A stretch of 64,000 nt of DNA. Source: Lachnospiraceae bacterium. GTDB lineage: Bacteria; Bacillota; Clostridia; Lachnospirales; Lachnospiraceae. The notes under the pieces are model-generated. The model was not told the DNA's origin, did not search any database, and saw only the letters and a list, made by a program, of their open reading frames with translations. A program made the position numbers and the translations under genes. The DNA lies in assembly GCA_017624495.1 (NCBI GenBank), contig JAGAMY010000028.1, positions 55,417-119,416 of the forward strand. Reading direction: 5' to 3'. Of this stretch, positions 26,001 to 35,994 are shown piece after piece; the first letter of the stretch is position 1, and the number at the start of each line of letters is the position of its first letter.

Positions 26001-27491
26001 ATGGATATTATTAGAAATTTTCCCTGCCTTTCCATTCTGCTGTCCATGTTTACGGCAATTATCTGTTCAGCACTGAAAGGTAAAGGGGCAAGACGTTTAA
26101 GTACTCTTGTGGTTGGTATTGTAGGTATATTATCTGCCGCTACACTGTTTTTTACCATGACGACAGGAGAGCACTATGTTTATGTGATGGGACATTTTCC
26201 TGCACCATTTGGTAATGAAATCCGCTTTGGCTGTTTAGAAGCAGGAATGGCGTTATTTTTCTGTGTGATTATGCTGCTTTCACTATTTGGTGGAAGACAT
26301 AAAATTCAGATGGAAATTGATTTACATAAAGAGAATTTATATTACATCATGGTAGATTTGCTGTTGAGTTCATTGTTAGCTTTAGTATACACCAATGATA
26401 TATTTACAGCATATGTTTTCGTAGAGATTAACACAATTGCAGCTTGTGGACTGATTATGATTACAGAGCATGGACGTACCATTGAAGCGGCAACCCGTTA
26501 TATGATTATGAGTCTTTTAGGTTCAGGTCTTTTCTTAATCGGTATTTGTCTGTTGTATGACATGACGGGGCATCTGCTGATGAGCAATATTCATGAAAGT
26601 ATTCAGGCAATTGTGGCAGATGGTACATATACGATACCGGTTTTGGTAACTATTGCGTTAATTGTTGTGGGTATTGCCATTAAAAGTGCGTTGTTCCCAT
26701 TCCATGCATGGCTGCCGGATGCTTATGGATATTCGACGGTATCTTCAGCGGCAATGTTATCAAGCTTAGTATCAAAAGGATATATTTTCTTATTAATTAA
26801 GCTAATTTATCGTGTGATTGGATTTGATATTTTCCTTGAAAGTAAGATTATTAATGTATTGTTTGTATTTGGTCTTGCCGGAATGATTATGGGCTCTGTC
26901 AATGCCATTAAAGAAAATGATATTCGAAGAATGATTTCTTACTCTTCTGTGGCACAGATTGGCTATATTTATATGGGATTTGGTCTGGGAACATCCGCAG
27001 GAGTAGTTGCTTCCGTATTCCATATTTTATCCCATGCGGCAACAAAATCTTTGCTGTTTGTGGCAGGTGTTGGACTTACAGATGTATCCGGTGGACACAA
27101 AAATTTTGAGAAATTAACAGGAGCTGCATATCGTAATAAAATGGCGGGAGTGGCATTTACCGTAGGTTCACTTTCCATGGTAGGTATTCCGGTATTTGCA
27201 GGATTTGTCAGCAAGCTGTTATTTGCACAGGCAGCCGTACAGAATCATAGTAAGCTGTTGCCGACATTGATAGTACTTGCCATTAGTACGGTATTGAATG
27301 CCATTTATTTTATGAAGACGGTGATTCGTATTTATACCCCGGTTCATAGTAAATATGCATCGGTTTCTGTTAAGGAAAATCCGGTGTATGCAGTAACATT
27401 GATTTGCTTTATCGTACTAAATATTGTGCTTGGTATGTGTTCTGAGCCGATTACGGACTGGATTATAAAAGGATTATCCCTGTTTGCATAG
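26001..27491 (+). CDS. mrpD: Mrp-type antiporter subunit D (NuoM/N-like), first paralogue
   Basis: 496 residues with about 14 membrane segments. Functional residues of the proton/antiporter family are present: Glu in FVEINTIAA (TM5) and Lys in AIKSALFPFHAWLPDAY (TM7). It directly follows mrpC, the classic position of mrpD. It forms one ion channel unit of the complex. Confidence 0.9.
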   Translation: MDIIRNFPCLSILLSMFTAIICSALKGKGARRLSTLVVGIVGILSAATLFFTMTTGEHYVYVMGHFPAPFGNEIRFGCLEAGMALFFCVIMLLSLFGGRHKIQMEIDLHKENLYYIMVDLLLSSLLALVYTNDIFTAYVFVEINTIAACGLIMITEHGRTIEAATRYMIMSLLGSGLFLIGICLLYDMTGHLLMSNIHESIQAIVADGTYTIPVLVTIALIVVGIAIKSALFPFHAWLPDAYGYSTVSSAAMLSSLVSKGYIFLLIKLIYRVIGFDIFLESKIINVLFVFGLAGMIMGSVNAIKENDIRRMISYSSVAQIGYIYMGFGLGTSAGVVASVFHILSHAATKSLLFVAGVGLTDVSGGHKNFEKLTGAAYRNKMAGVAFTVGSLSMVGIPVFAGFVSKLLFAQAAVQNHSKLLPTLIVLAISTVLNAIYFMKTVIRIYTPVHSKYASVSVKENPVYAVTLICFIVLNIVLGMCSEPITDWIIKGLSLFA

Positions 27492-27503
27492 GAGGAGAGA
27501 AAG

Positions 27504-28976
27504 ATGGATTACATGTTACTGCTGCCGGTATTTTTACCGATATTAGCAGGAATTGTTTTGTTGTTAAAAAAGGAATATCAGGAAAGGAAATCCCTGCTTT
27601 CCTATGTAGGGATTGTGCTGGTAGTTACAGGTATCCTTGCCGTATATGCGATGTTTTCTGTTACGGAAGGTGTGACTTTGTTTTATCTGACAAAGACTTT
27701 GCCGGTATATTTTAAGGCAGATATGCTGGGCAGATTTTTTGCACTGGTAGTTACTATTGTCTGGATTTTGGCAGGCTTCTTTTCCTTTGAATACATGAAG
27801 CATGAAAAAAATGAAAAACGTTATTTTGGTTTTTATCTGATTACCTATGGTGTACTTTTAGGACTGGATTTTGCAGGAAATTTAGTTACTCTGTATCTGT
27901 TCTATGAAATGATGACCTTATTGTCGATGCCATTGGTATTACATACACAGACAAGAGAATCTGTAATGGCAGGACTTAAATATCTGTTTTATTCTTTTGC
28001 CGGTGCATATATGGCATTGTTTGGTATTTACTTTGTATATAAACATGGCACAACTTTAGAATTTACTGCAGGTGGTGTGATTGATGCTGCCGTATTACAG
28101 GAAAATGGTGTACTGTTTTTGGTAGTAACCATGCTGATGCTGATTGGTTTTGGTGTAAAGGCGGGTATGTTTCCTATGCATGCATGGCTGCCGACAGCGC
28201 ATCCGGTAGCGCCAGGACCTGCTTCCGCAGTATTATCCGGTATTATTGTAAAGGGTGGCGTATTAGCCATTATCCGTGTAGTATATCAGATTATTGGTGT
28301 GGATTTCCTTCGGGGAACATGGGTACAGGCTGCGTGGATGGTACTGACATTAATCACTGTGTTTATGGGTTCTTTATTAGCCTTTGGTGAGCCTGTATTA
28401 AAGAAGCGGTTAGCGTATTCTACGGTAAGTCAGCTTTCCTATATTTTGTTTGGTTTATCTGTTATGGAGCCACAGGCAATGACGGGAAGTCTGCTTCATG
28501 TGGCAGCCCATGCATTTATTAAAGTGGCATTATTCCTATGTGCAGGAGCAATTATTTATCGCACAGGCTGTACGAGAGTAGAGGAATTAAAGGGCATTGG
28601 TAAAGGTATGCCGATAACCTTATGGTGTTATACCATCGTATCCTTAGGGCTGATTGGTATACCGCCAACCAGTGGGTTTGTAAGTAAATGGCATCTTGCC
28701 ATGGGTGCATTAAGTGCAGAAATTCCGGTATTTTCATGGCTTGGTCCGGTGATCCTTTTGGTGAGTGCGCTGCTTACAGCAGGATATTTACTGCCGATTA
28801 CCATGCAGGGATTTTTCCCTGGTGAAGGCTTTGATGCGTCAAAATTTGAAAAGAAGGAGCCAAATGGCTATATGCTGGTTCCGCTAGTAATATTCGCAGC
28901 GTTGACAATCGTAATTGGCGTAATGCCAAATGTATTAACCGATGTATTTATGATATTTGCTAATGGTGTGATGTAA
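27504..28976 (+). CDS. Antiporter-like subunit, second paralogue
   Basis: 490 residues, about 14 membrane segments. TM5 Glu (LFYEMMTLLSMP) and TM7 Lys (GFGVKAGMFPMHAWLPTAHP) are intact. A 12-base gap with GGAGGAG separates it from the first paralogue. Canonical Mrp operons have two antiporter subunits (A and D); this is the second of four here. Confidence 0.88.
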   Translation: MDYMLLLPVFLPILAGIVLLLKKEYQERKSLLSYVGIVLVVTGILAVYAMFSVTEGVTLFYLTKTLPVYFKADMLGRFFALVVTIVWILAGFFSFEYMKHEKNEKRYFGFYLITYGVLLGLDFAGNLVTLYLFYEMMTLLSMPLVLHTQTRESVMAGLKYLFYSFAGAYMALFGIYFVYKHGTTLEFTAGGVIDAAVLQENGVLFLVVTMLMLIGFGVKAGMFPMHAWLPTAHPVAPGPASAVLSGIIVKGGVLAIIRVVYQIIGVDFLRGTWVQAAWMVLTLITVFMGSLLAFGEPVLKKRLAYSTVSQLSYILFGLSVMEPQAMTGSLLHVAAHAFIKVALFLCAGAIIYRTGCTRVEELKGIGKGMPITLWCYTIVSLGLIGIPPTSGFVSKWHLAMGALSAEIPVFSWLGPVILLVSALLTAGYLLPITMQGFFPGEGFDASKFEKKEPNGYMLVPLVIFAALTIVIGVMPNVLTDVFMIFANGVM

Positions 28977-28988
28977 GGAGGAAAAACG

Positions 28989-30464
28989 ATGAATGCATTT
29001 TTATTATTTTTAGTTGTCTTGATTCCTTGCATTGGCGGTGCGCTGACACCTGTCATTCCGTGGAAAAAACGGACACATATGATGATTTATCTGGAAGGAC
29101 TTGTGATTGTCAATTCCATTCTGGTATGGATGCTTTTATTTAACCGTCCGGAGGATATATTTACTCTGGTGAATTTTACCGGTGACTTAAAGATTGCTTT
29201 TCAGTTAGACGGACTGGGTTCCGTTTTTGCAGGACTGGTATCTTTTTTGTGGCCATTTGCAACATTATATTCCTTTGAATATATGACAAAAGAGCATCAT
29301 GAAAAGGTATTTTTCATGTTTTATACCATGACCTATGGTGTGACACTTGGAATTTCCCTTTCTGACAATATGCTGACGATGTACTGTTTCTATGAACTGT
29401 TGACACTGGTTACTTTGCCATTAGTTATGCATACCCTCACAAGAGAGGCAATTTTAGCCAGCCGGAAATATCTGTATTATTCCATCGGTGGCGCAGCATT
29501 TGCATTTATTGGTATGATTTTTATTATTATCTATGGCGAAAATGCAGACTTTGTTTTAGGTGGAATCTTAAATGGTGCAGCAATGGGAGCAGGAAAGGAT
29601 ATATTCCTTTTGGTGTATGTCTTTGCGTTCTTTGGATTTGGTGTAAAAGCGGCTTTATGTCCGTTCCATTCATGGCTTCCACAGGCGGGTGTGGCACCAA
29701 CACCGGTTACGGCGTTGCTTCATGCCGTGGCAGTAGTAAAATCCGGCGCATTTGCAATTATGCGTCTGACTTATTATTGTTTTGGTGCAGATTTTGTCCG
29801 TGGTACATGGGCACAATATTTATTGATGGCAGTTATCCTATTTACCATTGTATACGGCTGTAGTATGGCAGTGAAAGAAACCCATATCAAAAGACGTCTG
29901 GCTTATTCTACGGTAAGTAATTTGTCTTACATTCTTTTTGGTGTGGTGATTATGACACCGGCAGGACTTGTGGGTGCACTAAGTCATATGGTCTTTCATG
30001 CATTTATGAAAATCTGCTCGTTCTTTTGTGCAGGTGCGATTATGCATCAGACAGAAAGACATTATGTGCATCAGTTAGATGGTTTTGGCAGAAAAATGCC
30101 GAAGGTATTTGCTATATTTACCGTATCTGCGCTGGCACTTATGGGTGTGCCGGGACTTTGCGGATTTATCAGTAAGTGGAATCTGGCAGAGGCAGCCATT
30201 GAAAGTGGGAATGTGCTTGCGTATTTTGGTATAGGTGCACTGCTGGTTTCTGCACTTTTGACAGCGATTTATATGCTGACGATGGTAATTCGTGCATATT
30301 TCCCACGGGCAGATTTTGATTATGAAACGATTTCGGATGTAAGAGATCCGAACTGGATGATGCTTCTGCCATTGGCAGTGTTTGTAGTTGGAATGGTGGT
30401 CTTTGGACTGTACTCTGCGCCGATAACAGACCTTTTTACAGCTGTTGCACAGGGAAGTTTTTAG
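28989..30464 (+). CDS. Antiporter-like subunit, third paralogue
   Basis: 491 residues, about 14 membrane segments. TM5 Glu (CFYELLTLVTLP) and TM7 Lys (GFGVKAALCPFHSWLPQAG) are intact. AGGAGG precedes the ATG after a 12-base gap. Closest in layout to the second paralogue, which suggests tandem duplication within the operon. Confidence 0.88.
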   Translation: MNAFLLFLVVLIPCIGGALTPVIPWKKRTHMMIYLEGLVIVNSILVWMLLFNRPEDIFTLVNFTGDLKIAFQLDGLGSVFAGLVSFLWPFATLYSFEYMTKEHHEKVFFMFYTMTYGVTLGISLSDNMLTMYCFYELLTLVTLPLVMHTLTREAILASRKYLYYSIGGAAFAFIGMIFIIIYGENADFVLGGILNGAAMGAGKDIFLLVYVFAFFGFGVKAALCPFHSWLPQAGVAPTPVTALLHAVAVVKSGAFAIMRLTYYCFGADFVRGTWAQYLLMAVILFTIVYGCSMAVKETHIKRRLAYSTVSNLSYILFGVVIMTPAGLVGALSHMVFHAFMKICSFFCAGAIMHQTERHYVHQLDGFGRKMPKVFAIFTVSALALMGVPGLCGFISKWNLAEAAIESGNVLAYFGIGALLVSALLTAIYMLTMVIRAYFPRADFDYETISDVRDPNWMMLLPLAVFVVGMVVFGLYSAPITDLFTAVAQGSF

Positions 30465-30476
30465 GAGGAAGCGTTT

Positions 30477-32561
30477 ATGGAAGGATTGTTTTTGGCACTG
30501 GTTTTTTTGCCTATGCTGTGTGCGTTTCTGGTGTACTTTGCAGACCGCAAAATGACTGGTTCTCTTAGAGATATGCTTGCGATTTTGGCAGGCGTTGTGG
30601 AATTTGTTCTTATGCTCATGCTGGCCGTAAAGGGTATAGGCAGTGAGCTTTATATACCACAGATTTGTGGCATGGGGCTGCATTTTTGTCTGGATGGATT
30701 CCGTAGTGTATATGGTCTTGTGGCAGCTTTTATGTGGATGATGACACTGCTTTTTTCTAAAGAGTATTTAGGTGGACATCCACATCACTTAGGAAGATAT
30801 TATTTCTTCCAGCTCATGACTTTAGGTGCAACCTTAGGGGTATTTTTATCCGCAGATTTGTTTACTACATTTATTTTCTTTGAAATCATGTCCTTTACCT
30901 CCTATGTATGGGTAGTGCAGGAGGAAACTAAGGGTGCGATTAAGGCAGCAGAAACCTATCTGGCTGTGGCTGTACTTGGCGGTCTTGTACTTTTAATGGG
31001 CTTATTCCTGTTACAGCATAATTTAGGCACTCTGGAAATGTCTGCATTATTAGATGCAGCAAAGGCATGTGAAAATAAGACAATTTTATATGTGGCAGGT
31101 TGCTGTACGCTGGTTGGTTTTGGTGCAAAAGCAGGTGCATTTCCATTGCATATCTGGCTGCCAAAGGCGCATCCGGTGGCACCGGCACCGGCATCGGCAC
31201 TTTTGTCCGGTATTTTGACAAAAGCGGGTGTTTTTGGCGTATTAGTGGTAAGCAGCAACATCTTTTTACATGATATGAAATGGGGATTACTCCTTTTAGT
31301 TTTGGGATTGTTTACCATGTTTGGCGGTGCGCTTTTAGCTGTATTTTCTGTGGATTTAAAACGTACCTTAGCATGCTCTTCCATGTCCCAGATTGGATTT
31401 ATTTTTATCGGTATTGGTATGCAGGGACTTCTTGGAGAGCACAATGCTTTGGCAATTCGTGGTACGCTGTTACATATGCTCAATCATTCTTTGATTAAGC
31501 TGGTACTCTTTATGATTGCCGGTGTGGTAGTGATGAATCTGCATAAACTGAATCTAAATGAAATCCGTGGATTTGGACGAAAAAAACCGTTATTAAAGAT
31601 TTGCTTTTTATCAGGAGCATTAGGCATATCCGGTATTCCACTGTTTAATGGATATGTCAGCAAAACCCTTTTGCATGAAAGTATTGTAGAAGGAATTGCG
31701 CATTATGCAGAGCATGAAGCATCTATAGCAGCATTTTTGCAGGCAAGTGAGTGGATATTTTTAGTTTCCGGTGGAATGACATTAGCATATATGACAAAAT
31801 TGTTTGTGGCTGTATTCGTAGAAGAAAATACTGATGCTGCAGTGCAGAAAGCCTTTGATGAAAAAAAGGATTATATGACACCGTTAAGTGCGTTTGCCAT
31901 TGCAGTTAGTGCGGTAATTTTACCGGTGCTTGGTGTGGTTCCAAATCTTGTCAGTGATAAAATTGCGGATTTGGGTCATGGATTTATGCACTTAGAAGGT
32001 GAAGTCCATGCTGTATCCTATTTTAATTTTACCAACCTAAAAGGTGGTATGATTTCCATTATTATCGGTATAGTACTTTATATTTTGATTCGTAAATTCA
32101 CCATGACAAACCGTGAAGGTGTAAGTGAGTACAAAAACTGTTGGCCGAAATGGTGGGATGTGGAAGAATTGGCGTATCGTCCGATGTTATTAAAGATTCT
32201 GCCGTTTATTGCAAGAGTGATTTGCAGAGTTTTAGATAGTTTAGTGGATGGTTTTGCATTGTTGCTGCGAAGAACTATTTATAAAGACCGTAAGATTCCG
32301 CATGAACTGGCAGAGGGTTCTGAGTTTACGCATCTGTTAGGTGCTGCCTTAGACTGGATTCGTAATGTAAAACGTCGCATTTTACATCAGCCTGTACCTA
32401 AGCATGATGTTTCCTTTGAGCATAAGCTGGCAATGAAGCGTGAAAAGATTATGGAAACGAATACGATTATATCCAGAAGTCTTTCCTTTGGTCTGCTGCT
32501 GTTTTATGTAGGTCTGGTTTGTACATTGATTTATTTATTATACCTTGGCGGAAGAGGTTAA
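30477..32561 (+). CDS. Antiporter-like subunit, fourth paralogue (NuoL/MrpA-like, long)
   Basis: 694 residues. The antiporter core contains TM5 Glu (FFEIMSFTSY) and TM7 Lys (GFGAKAGAFPLHIWLPKAHP). The extra ~200 residues at the C-terminus include a further membrane segment (~530), a charged middle part and a last membrane segment near 670-690, as in long NuoL/MrpA-type subunits, but the MrpA DUF4040 part is encoded separately upstream. Last gene of the operon. Confidence 0.87.
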   Translation: MEGLFLALVFLPMLCAFLVYFADRKMTGSLRDMLAILAGVVEFVLMLMLAVKGIGSELYIPQICGMGLHFCLDGFRSVYGLVAAFMWMMTLLFSKEYLGGHPHHLGRYYFFQLMTLGATLGVFLSADLFTTFIFFEIMSFTSYVWVVQEETKGAIKAAETYLAVAVLGGLVLLMGLFLLQHNLGTLEMSALLDAAKACENKTILYVAGCCTLVGFGAKAGAFPLHIWLPKAHPVAPAPASALLSGILTKAGVFGVLVVSSNIFLHDMKWGLLLLVLGLFTMFGGALLAVFSVDLKRTLACSSMSQIGFIFIGIGMQGLLGEHNALAIRGTLLHMLNHSLIKLVLFMIAGVVVMNLHKLNLNEIRGFGRKKPLLKICFLSGALGISGIPLFNGYVSKTLLHESIVEGIAHYAEHEASIAAFLQASEWIFLVSGGMTLAYMTKLFVAVFVEENTDAAVQKAFDEKKDYMTPLSAFAIAVSAVILPVLGVVPNLVSDKIADLGHGFMHLEGEVHAVSYFNFTNLKGGMISIIIGIVLYILIRKFTMTNREGVSEYKNCWPKWWDVEELAYRPMLLKILPFIARVICRVLDSLVDGFALLLRRTIYKDRKIPHELAEGSEFTHLLGAALDWIRNVKRRILHQPVPKHDVSFEHKLAMKREKIMETNTIISRSLSFGLLLFYVGLVCTLIYLLYLGGRG

Positions 32562-32571
32562 TATAAGAATG

Positions 32572-32597
32572 AAGATGTCTGAAAAGGCATCTTTTTT
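32572..32597 (+). terminator. Terminator of the Mrp-type operon
   Basis: 8-bp stem AAGATGTC/GGCATCTT with a 6-base loop and a run of T to 32597, 10 bases after the last stop codon. Confidence 0.85.
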
Positions 32598-32638
32598 CGT
32601 TGCACAAAACAGTGTATAGTAAAGGCAGGAGGGATAAA

Positions 32639-34192
32639 ATGAAGGGAAAACGAATAATTTCCATGCTTTTGCTGCTGCTTTTAGGTGGCAGTCTATGTGG
32701 CGTGGCATGGTATGAAGGTCAGGCAGATACAAAGGAAAATATAACGCAGAATACAGTGACCCTTACATGGTTTGTGGCACTAGAAGGCTATGAGAAGGAC
32801 TGGAATCCGGCAGAAAATTTAGCTGATGCGAAAATAGTTGAAAACACCGGAGTAAATCTAAAAATGACATCCGGAAGTTTAACCGAGTTAGATGCATTGA
32901 TGGCAACAGATAACCTGCCGGATTTGATTACCTTGGAAGTGGATGCACCTGAGCGAACCGTTTTGGAAAATACAGGCATGGTTATGCCTTTAGAGCCGTT
33001 GTTTGCCGAATATTCACCGGATATCAATATACCGGATTCCATGAAGGAGTGGTATCGAAATGAGGATGGCAACTGGTATTCGATTATCAGCTACTATTAT
33101 GGGCCGGAGAGGGTAAATGAAGCCTATGGCGGATATCTTGGTGTTGTACATAACAATAATTATGTACGGGCAGATTTAATGCAGGAGCTGGATGCCAATT
33201 ATCAGACACTGCAAACCAAAGAAGGTGTGCTTAAGGTGCTTAGACAGGCAAAAGAACTGACTTATCAGGGACAGCAGATAATACCATATTCCGGCTGGTA
33301 TACCCAAAATATTGCAGAGCAGTTTGGTATGCAGGTGGAGAATGAAAATGGCAGTTTTCTTTCCATGTATCGTCAGCCGGAGTGGCTAGAAGCCTTAGTG
33401 TTTGGTAATCAGTTATATCGGGAAGGACTGATGATGGCGGAGGAATTTACGGAAAGTGACAGTCAACGTTTAAAACAGGTGCAGGCAGGAAAGGTATTTT
33501 TTTGTACCGGTTATGCCAATATCAAAGATGCAAGTAATTATCTTTACAGCAAAGACCACAATGCCTATATGGACTATGCCGGACATATTACAGGAGATGC
33601 CGGAAACATGCCAAATTTAAAATCCGTATCCTCCGGTGGATGGACAGCCACATTAATTCGAAAAGATGCAGAAAATAGAGAAGATATTGTGCGGTTTATC
33701 GAGTATATGACTTCGGATGAGGGTACTTTGAATGCAGCCCCGGGAATTGGTGCAGAAACCTATGAGATTGTGGATGGAAAATTGGTAATGAAGGATTCTG
33801 TCATAAAAGAATACGAAACAGATTATGCTAAGGCGACGGCAAAATATTATCCGAATCTGGAATTTTTTGTGGATTGGACCATTGTACAAAAATATCAGTC
33901 AAAAGAGGAGAAGGAAGCACATTTGCAACAATATGAAGGCTGTAATATCTATGACAGTAAGGCAGCAGATGCGGCAGTTGTTATTGACGGTAATCGTGCC
34001 ATGGCAGAAATGAAGGCGCAGATAGATGCCTTTTATGCACAGGCAGAAGTAGAAATATTAACAGCCGAATCAAAAGAAGCATGTATAAAAAAGTATGAAG
34101 AAACGATAGCGCAGATGGATAAGATGGGGCTTAGGAAGTTAGAAGTTTATGAAAAAGAACAGTACAGGAAGGCGAAAGAGCGCCTTCCGTAA
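32639..34192 (+). CDS. Extracellular solute-binding protein, probable sugar-binding
   Basis: 517 residues. N-terminal signal or anchor segment (ISMLLLLLLGGSLCG); the Cys lacks a proper lipobox (Leu at -1), so lipid anchoring is doubtful. The rest resembles LplA/family 1 carbohydrate-binding proteins of ABC importers, with DNLPDLITLE and FIEYMTSDEGTLNAAPG segments. No permease or ATPase gene is adjacent. It stands beside a divergent two-component system and a galactanase gene and may present sugar to the sensor kinase. ATG 32639 has GGAGGG six bases upstream. Confidence 0.8.
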   Translation: MKGKRIISMLLLLLLGGSLCGVAWYEGQADTKENITQNTVTLTWFVALEGYEKDWNPAENLADAKIVENTGVNLKMTSGSLTELDALMATDNLPDLITLEVDAPERTVLENTGMVMPLEPLFAEYSPDINIPDSMKEWYRNEDGNWYSIISYYYGPERVNEAYGGYLGVVHNNNYVRADLMQELDANYQTLQTKEGVLKVLRQAKELTYQGQQIIPYSGWYTQNIAEQFGMQVENENGSFLSMYRQPEWLEALVFGNQLYREGLMMAEEFTESDSQRLKQVQAGKVFFCTGYANIKDASNYLYSKDHNAYMDYAGHITGDAGNMPNLKSVSSGGWTATLIRKDAENREDIVRFIEYMTSDEGTLNAAPGIGAETYEIVDGKLVMKDSVIKEYETDYAKATAKYYPNLEFFVDWTIVQKYQSKEEKEAHLQQYEGCNIYDSKAADAAVVIDGNRAMAEMKAQIDAFYAQAEVEILTAESKEACIKKYEETIAQMDKMGLRKLEVYEKEQYRKAKERLP

Positions 34193-34200
34193 AGGGATGA

Positions 34201-35925
34201 TTAGGGAGTGATGTGTCGGTAAGGAATACAAAAAGAAACCGTGGTATATTCCTGATAGCGGCTGTCAATGCTCAGCCTTGCAGAATTTCCAAAATATAAA
34301 ATCAGTCTGGTATTTACATTTTTCAGCCCTACAGAATGTCCGTCGGTGGTAATGTTTTCCGTGGAAGAAAGCTTTTTTTGTAAGGTATCTAACTCTTTTG
34401 GCAGCATACCATGTCCATTGTCTTTTATGGAAATAAAGAGCATATCCTTTTCTTTTCTGGCAGAAATGGTAATGGCAAGTGTCTGGCTGGCAGATGAAAT
34501 CCCATGGGTGATGGCGTTTTCAATAATCGGCTGGAGGGTGAATTTAGGCAGCAGAGCAAAGAAAAGCGCCGGGTCAAGTTCTTCTTCTAAGGAAAGTAAG
34601 GGATAGCGCAGCTTTTGAATATCGAAATAATTGCGCACCTGCCCTAATTCTTCCCGCAGAGTGACTAAGGCATCATTGGTAGAAATATTGTAGCGAAAAA
34701 TATTAGCAAACGCTACCATGGCATCGGATTCATCATAATGCCCGTAAAGCTTCATTTTGGAAGAAAAAACCTCCATGGTATTGTAAATAAAATGCGGATT
34801 AATCTGATGCTGTAAGGCAATCAGACGGTTTTCCTTGTTGGAGGTTTCCTTTCGGATATTTTGCTCGGCTAAGTCAGAAGCCTGATTGAGCAAAAGATTG
34901 ATTCGCTGGCAGATATTGCTGATTTCGTTTTTTCCCGTTACAGGAATTCGGGTGGAATAGTTATTGCTGATGGACGTATCCATGGCGGTTAAACAGTTAT
35001 GCATCTGGGCTACAATCTGCTTGATGCTGCGCAGACTAAGGATAATGGAGATAAATGCAAAGCAGATAAGCAGCAGAAGAAAAAGTATCAATAACTGTCC
35101 ATAATTGGTATATTTGGTAACGGTAATGATGGAAAAAGGAAAATTTTCCGTGGTTTCTTTTGCAGTTAAATAAGAGCCAAATTGTGCCTGCGCTGTCTGC
35201 ATGGCACAGATGGAGGATAATGTATCAGCGTCTAAATCTTCACCGGAGAGATTGATAATACGCTGGTGTCCACTGCTTAGAACGGTACCTTTATTTTGGG
35301 CATCAAAAGAAAGAAAAGAACTTTCAGGAATAGAAAATGCAAGGATTCCCAAAAAACTTTTCTTGTAGTCATAGGCTTTGCGTAGATAAATAAAGCGGTT
35401 TTCCACAGGAAAAAGATAGGGATTGGAAATATCTTTAAAATTCTGACGGCAAAGCCAACATTCGATGGCATCCGATGCAAGAAAATCTGCAATAACATCC
35501 ACATTTTCGATATCAGATAGATGGTAAAATACATCCATACTCATAGGAATGGTGTTATTTTTTACATAAATAAAGGTATCGGAATGGGCGTTTGCCTGTA
35601 TGGTTGCATCTACATAGCTTTGAATGGTAGTGTTATAGGTGGTATAATCTTTTTCAATGGAAAAATTGTTTTTTAAAAACGCAGTAAAGGTATTGTTGGA
35701 GAGTAATGCCTGTGTGGTGGCAGAGGTATATTCCATATTGGTATGAATATTGTGAACCACGGAGGCATTTACCTGCTGGTTTGGCTCAAATTTGCGGTTC
35801 TGTCTGTCCTGATAGCTGTTGTAAGAAAGAATAATGCCTACAAGTGCTATGGGGATAAAGGTCAGCAGTAAGAGCCGGATTAAAAAACTGGTATATATGG
35901 AATCAAAAAATGCATGTTTTTTCAT
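34201..35925 (-). CDS. Sensor histidine kinase (LytS/YesM-type)
   Basis: 574 residues. Membrane segments near residues 13-33 and 275-297 frame a ~240-residue extracellular sensor domain, followed by a HAMP-like linker. The His_kinase motif LQHQINPHFIYNTME (phospho-His near residue 380) and an HATPase with DNGHGMLP and GLKNVNTRL are intact. This architecture is usual for sugar-sensing kinases paired with AraC-type regulators. The ATG at 35925 has GGAGG; the divergent regulator gene starts only 69 bases away. Its stop lies 8 bases from the end of the convergent solute-binding protein gene. Confidence 0.9.
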   Translation of the reverse strand: MKKHAFFDSIYTSFLIRLLLLTFIPIALVGIILSYNSYQDRQNRKFEPNQQVNASVVHNIHTNMEYTSATTQALLSNNTFTAFLKNNFSIEKDYTTYNTTIQSYVDATIQANAHSDTFIYVKNNTIPMSMDVFYHLSDIENVDVIADFLASDAIECWLCRQNFKDISNPYLFPVENRFIYLRKAYDYKKSFLGILAFSIPESSFLSFDAQNKGTVLSSGHQRIINLSGEDLDADTLSSICAMQTAQAQFGSYLTAKETTENFPFSIITVTKYTNYGQLLILFLLLLICFAFISIILSLRSIKQIVAQMHNCLTAMDTSISNNYSTRIPVTGKNEISNICQRINLLLNQASDLAEQNIRKETSNKENRLIALQHQINPHFIYNTMEVFSSKMKLYGHYDESDAMVAFANIFRYNISTNDALVTLREELGQVRNYFDIQKLRYPLLSLEEELDPALFFALLPKFTLQPIIENAITHGISSASQTLAITISARKEKDMLFISIKDNGHGMLPKELDTLQKKLSSTENITTDGHSVGLKNVNTRLILYFGNSARLSIDSRYQEYTTVSFCIPYRHITP

Positions 35926-35994
35926 AAGAACCTCCAAAAACAGGATAAAATCAGTATAGCACCTGAGGAGAAAAAAAGAAAGGAGCACAGGAAA

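Noticed and set aside
23232-32561. Interpretation as complex I or membrane-bound hydrogenase
   Set aside because: No hydrogenase, NuoB/C/D/I or iron-sulfur subunits are present; gene content fits a cation antiporter of Mrp/Mbh type.
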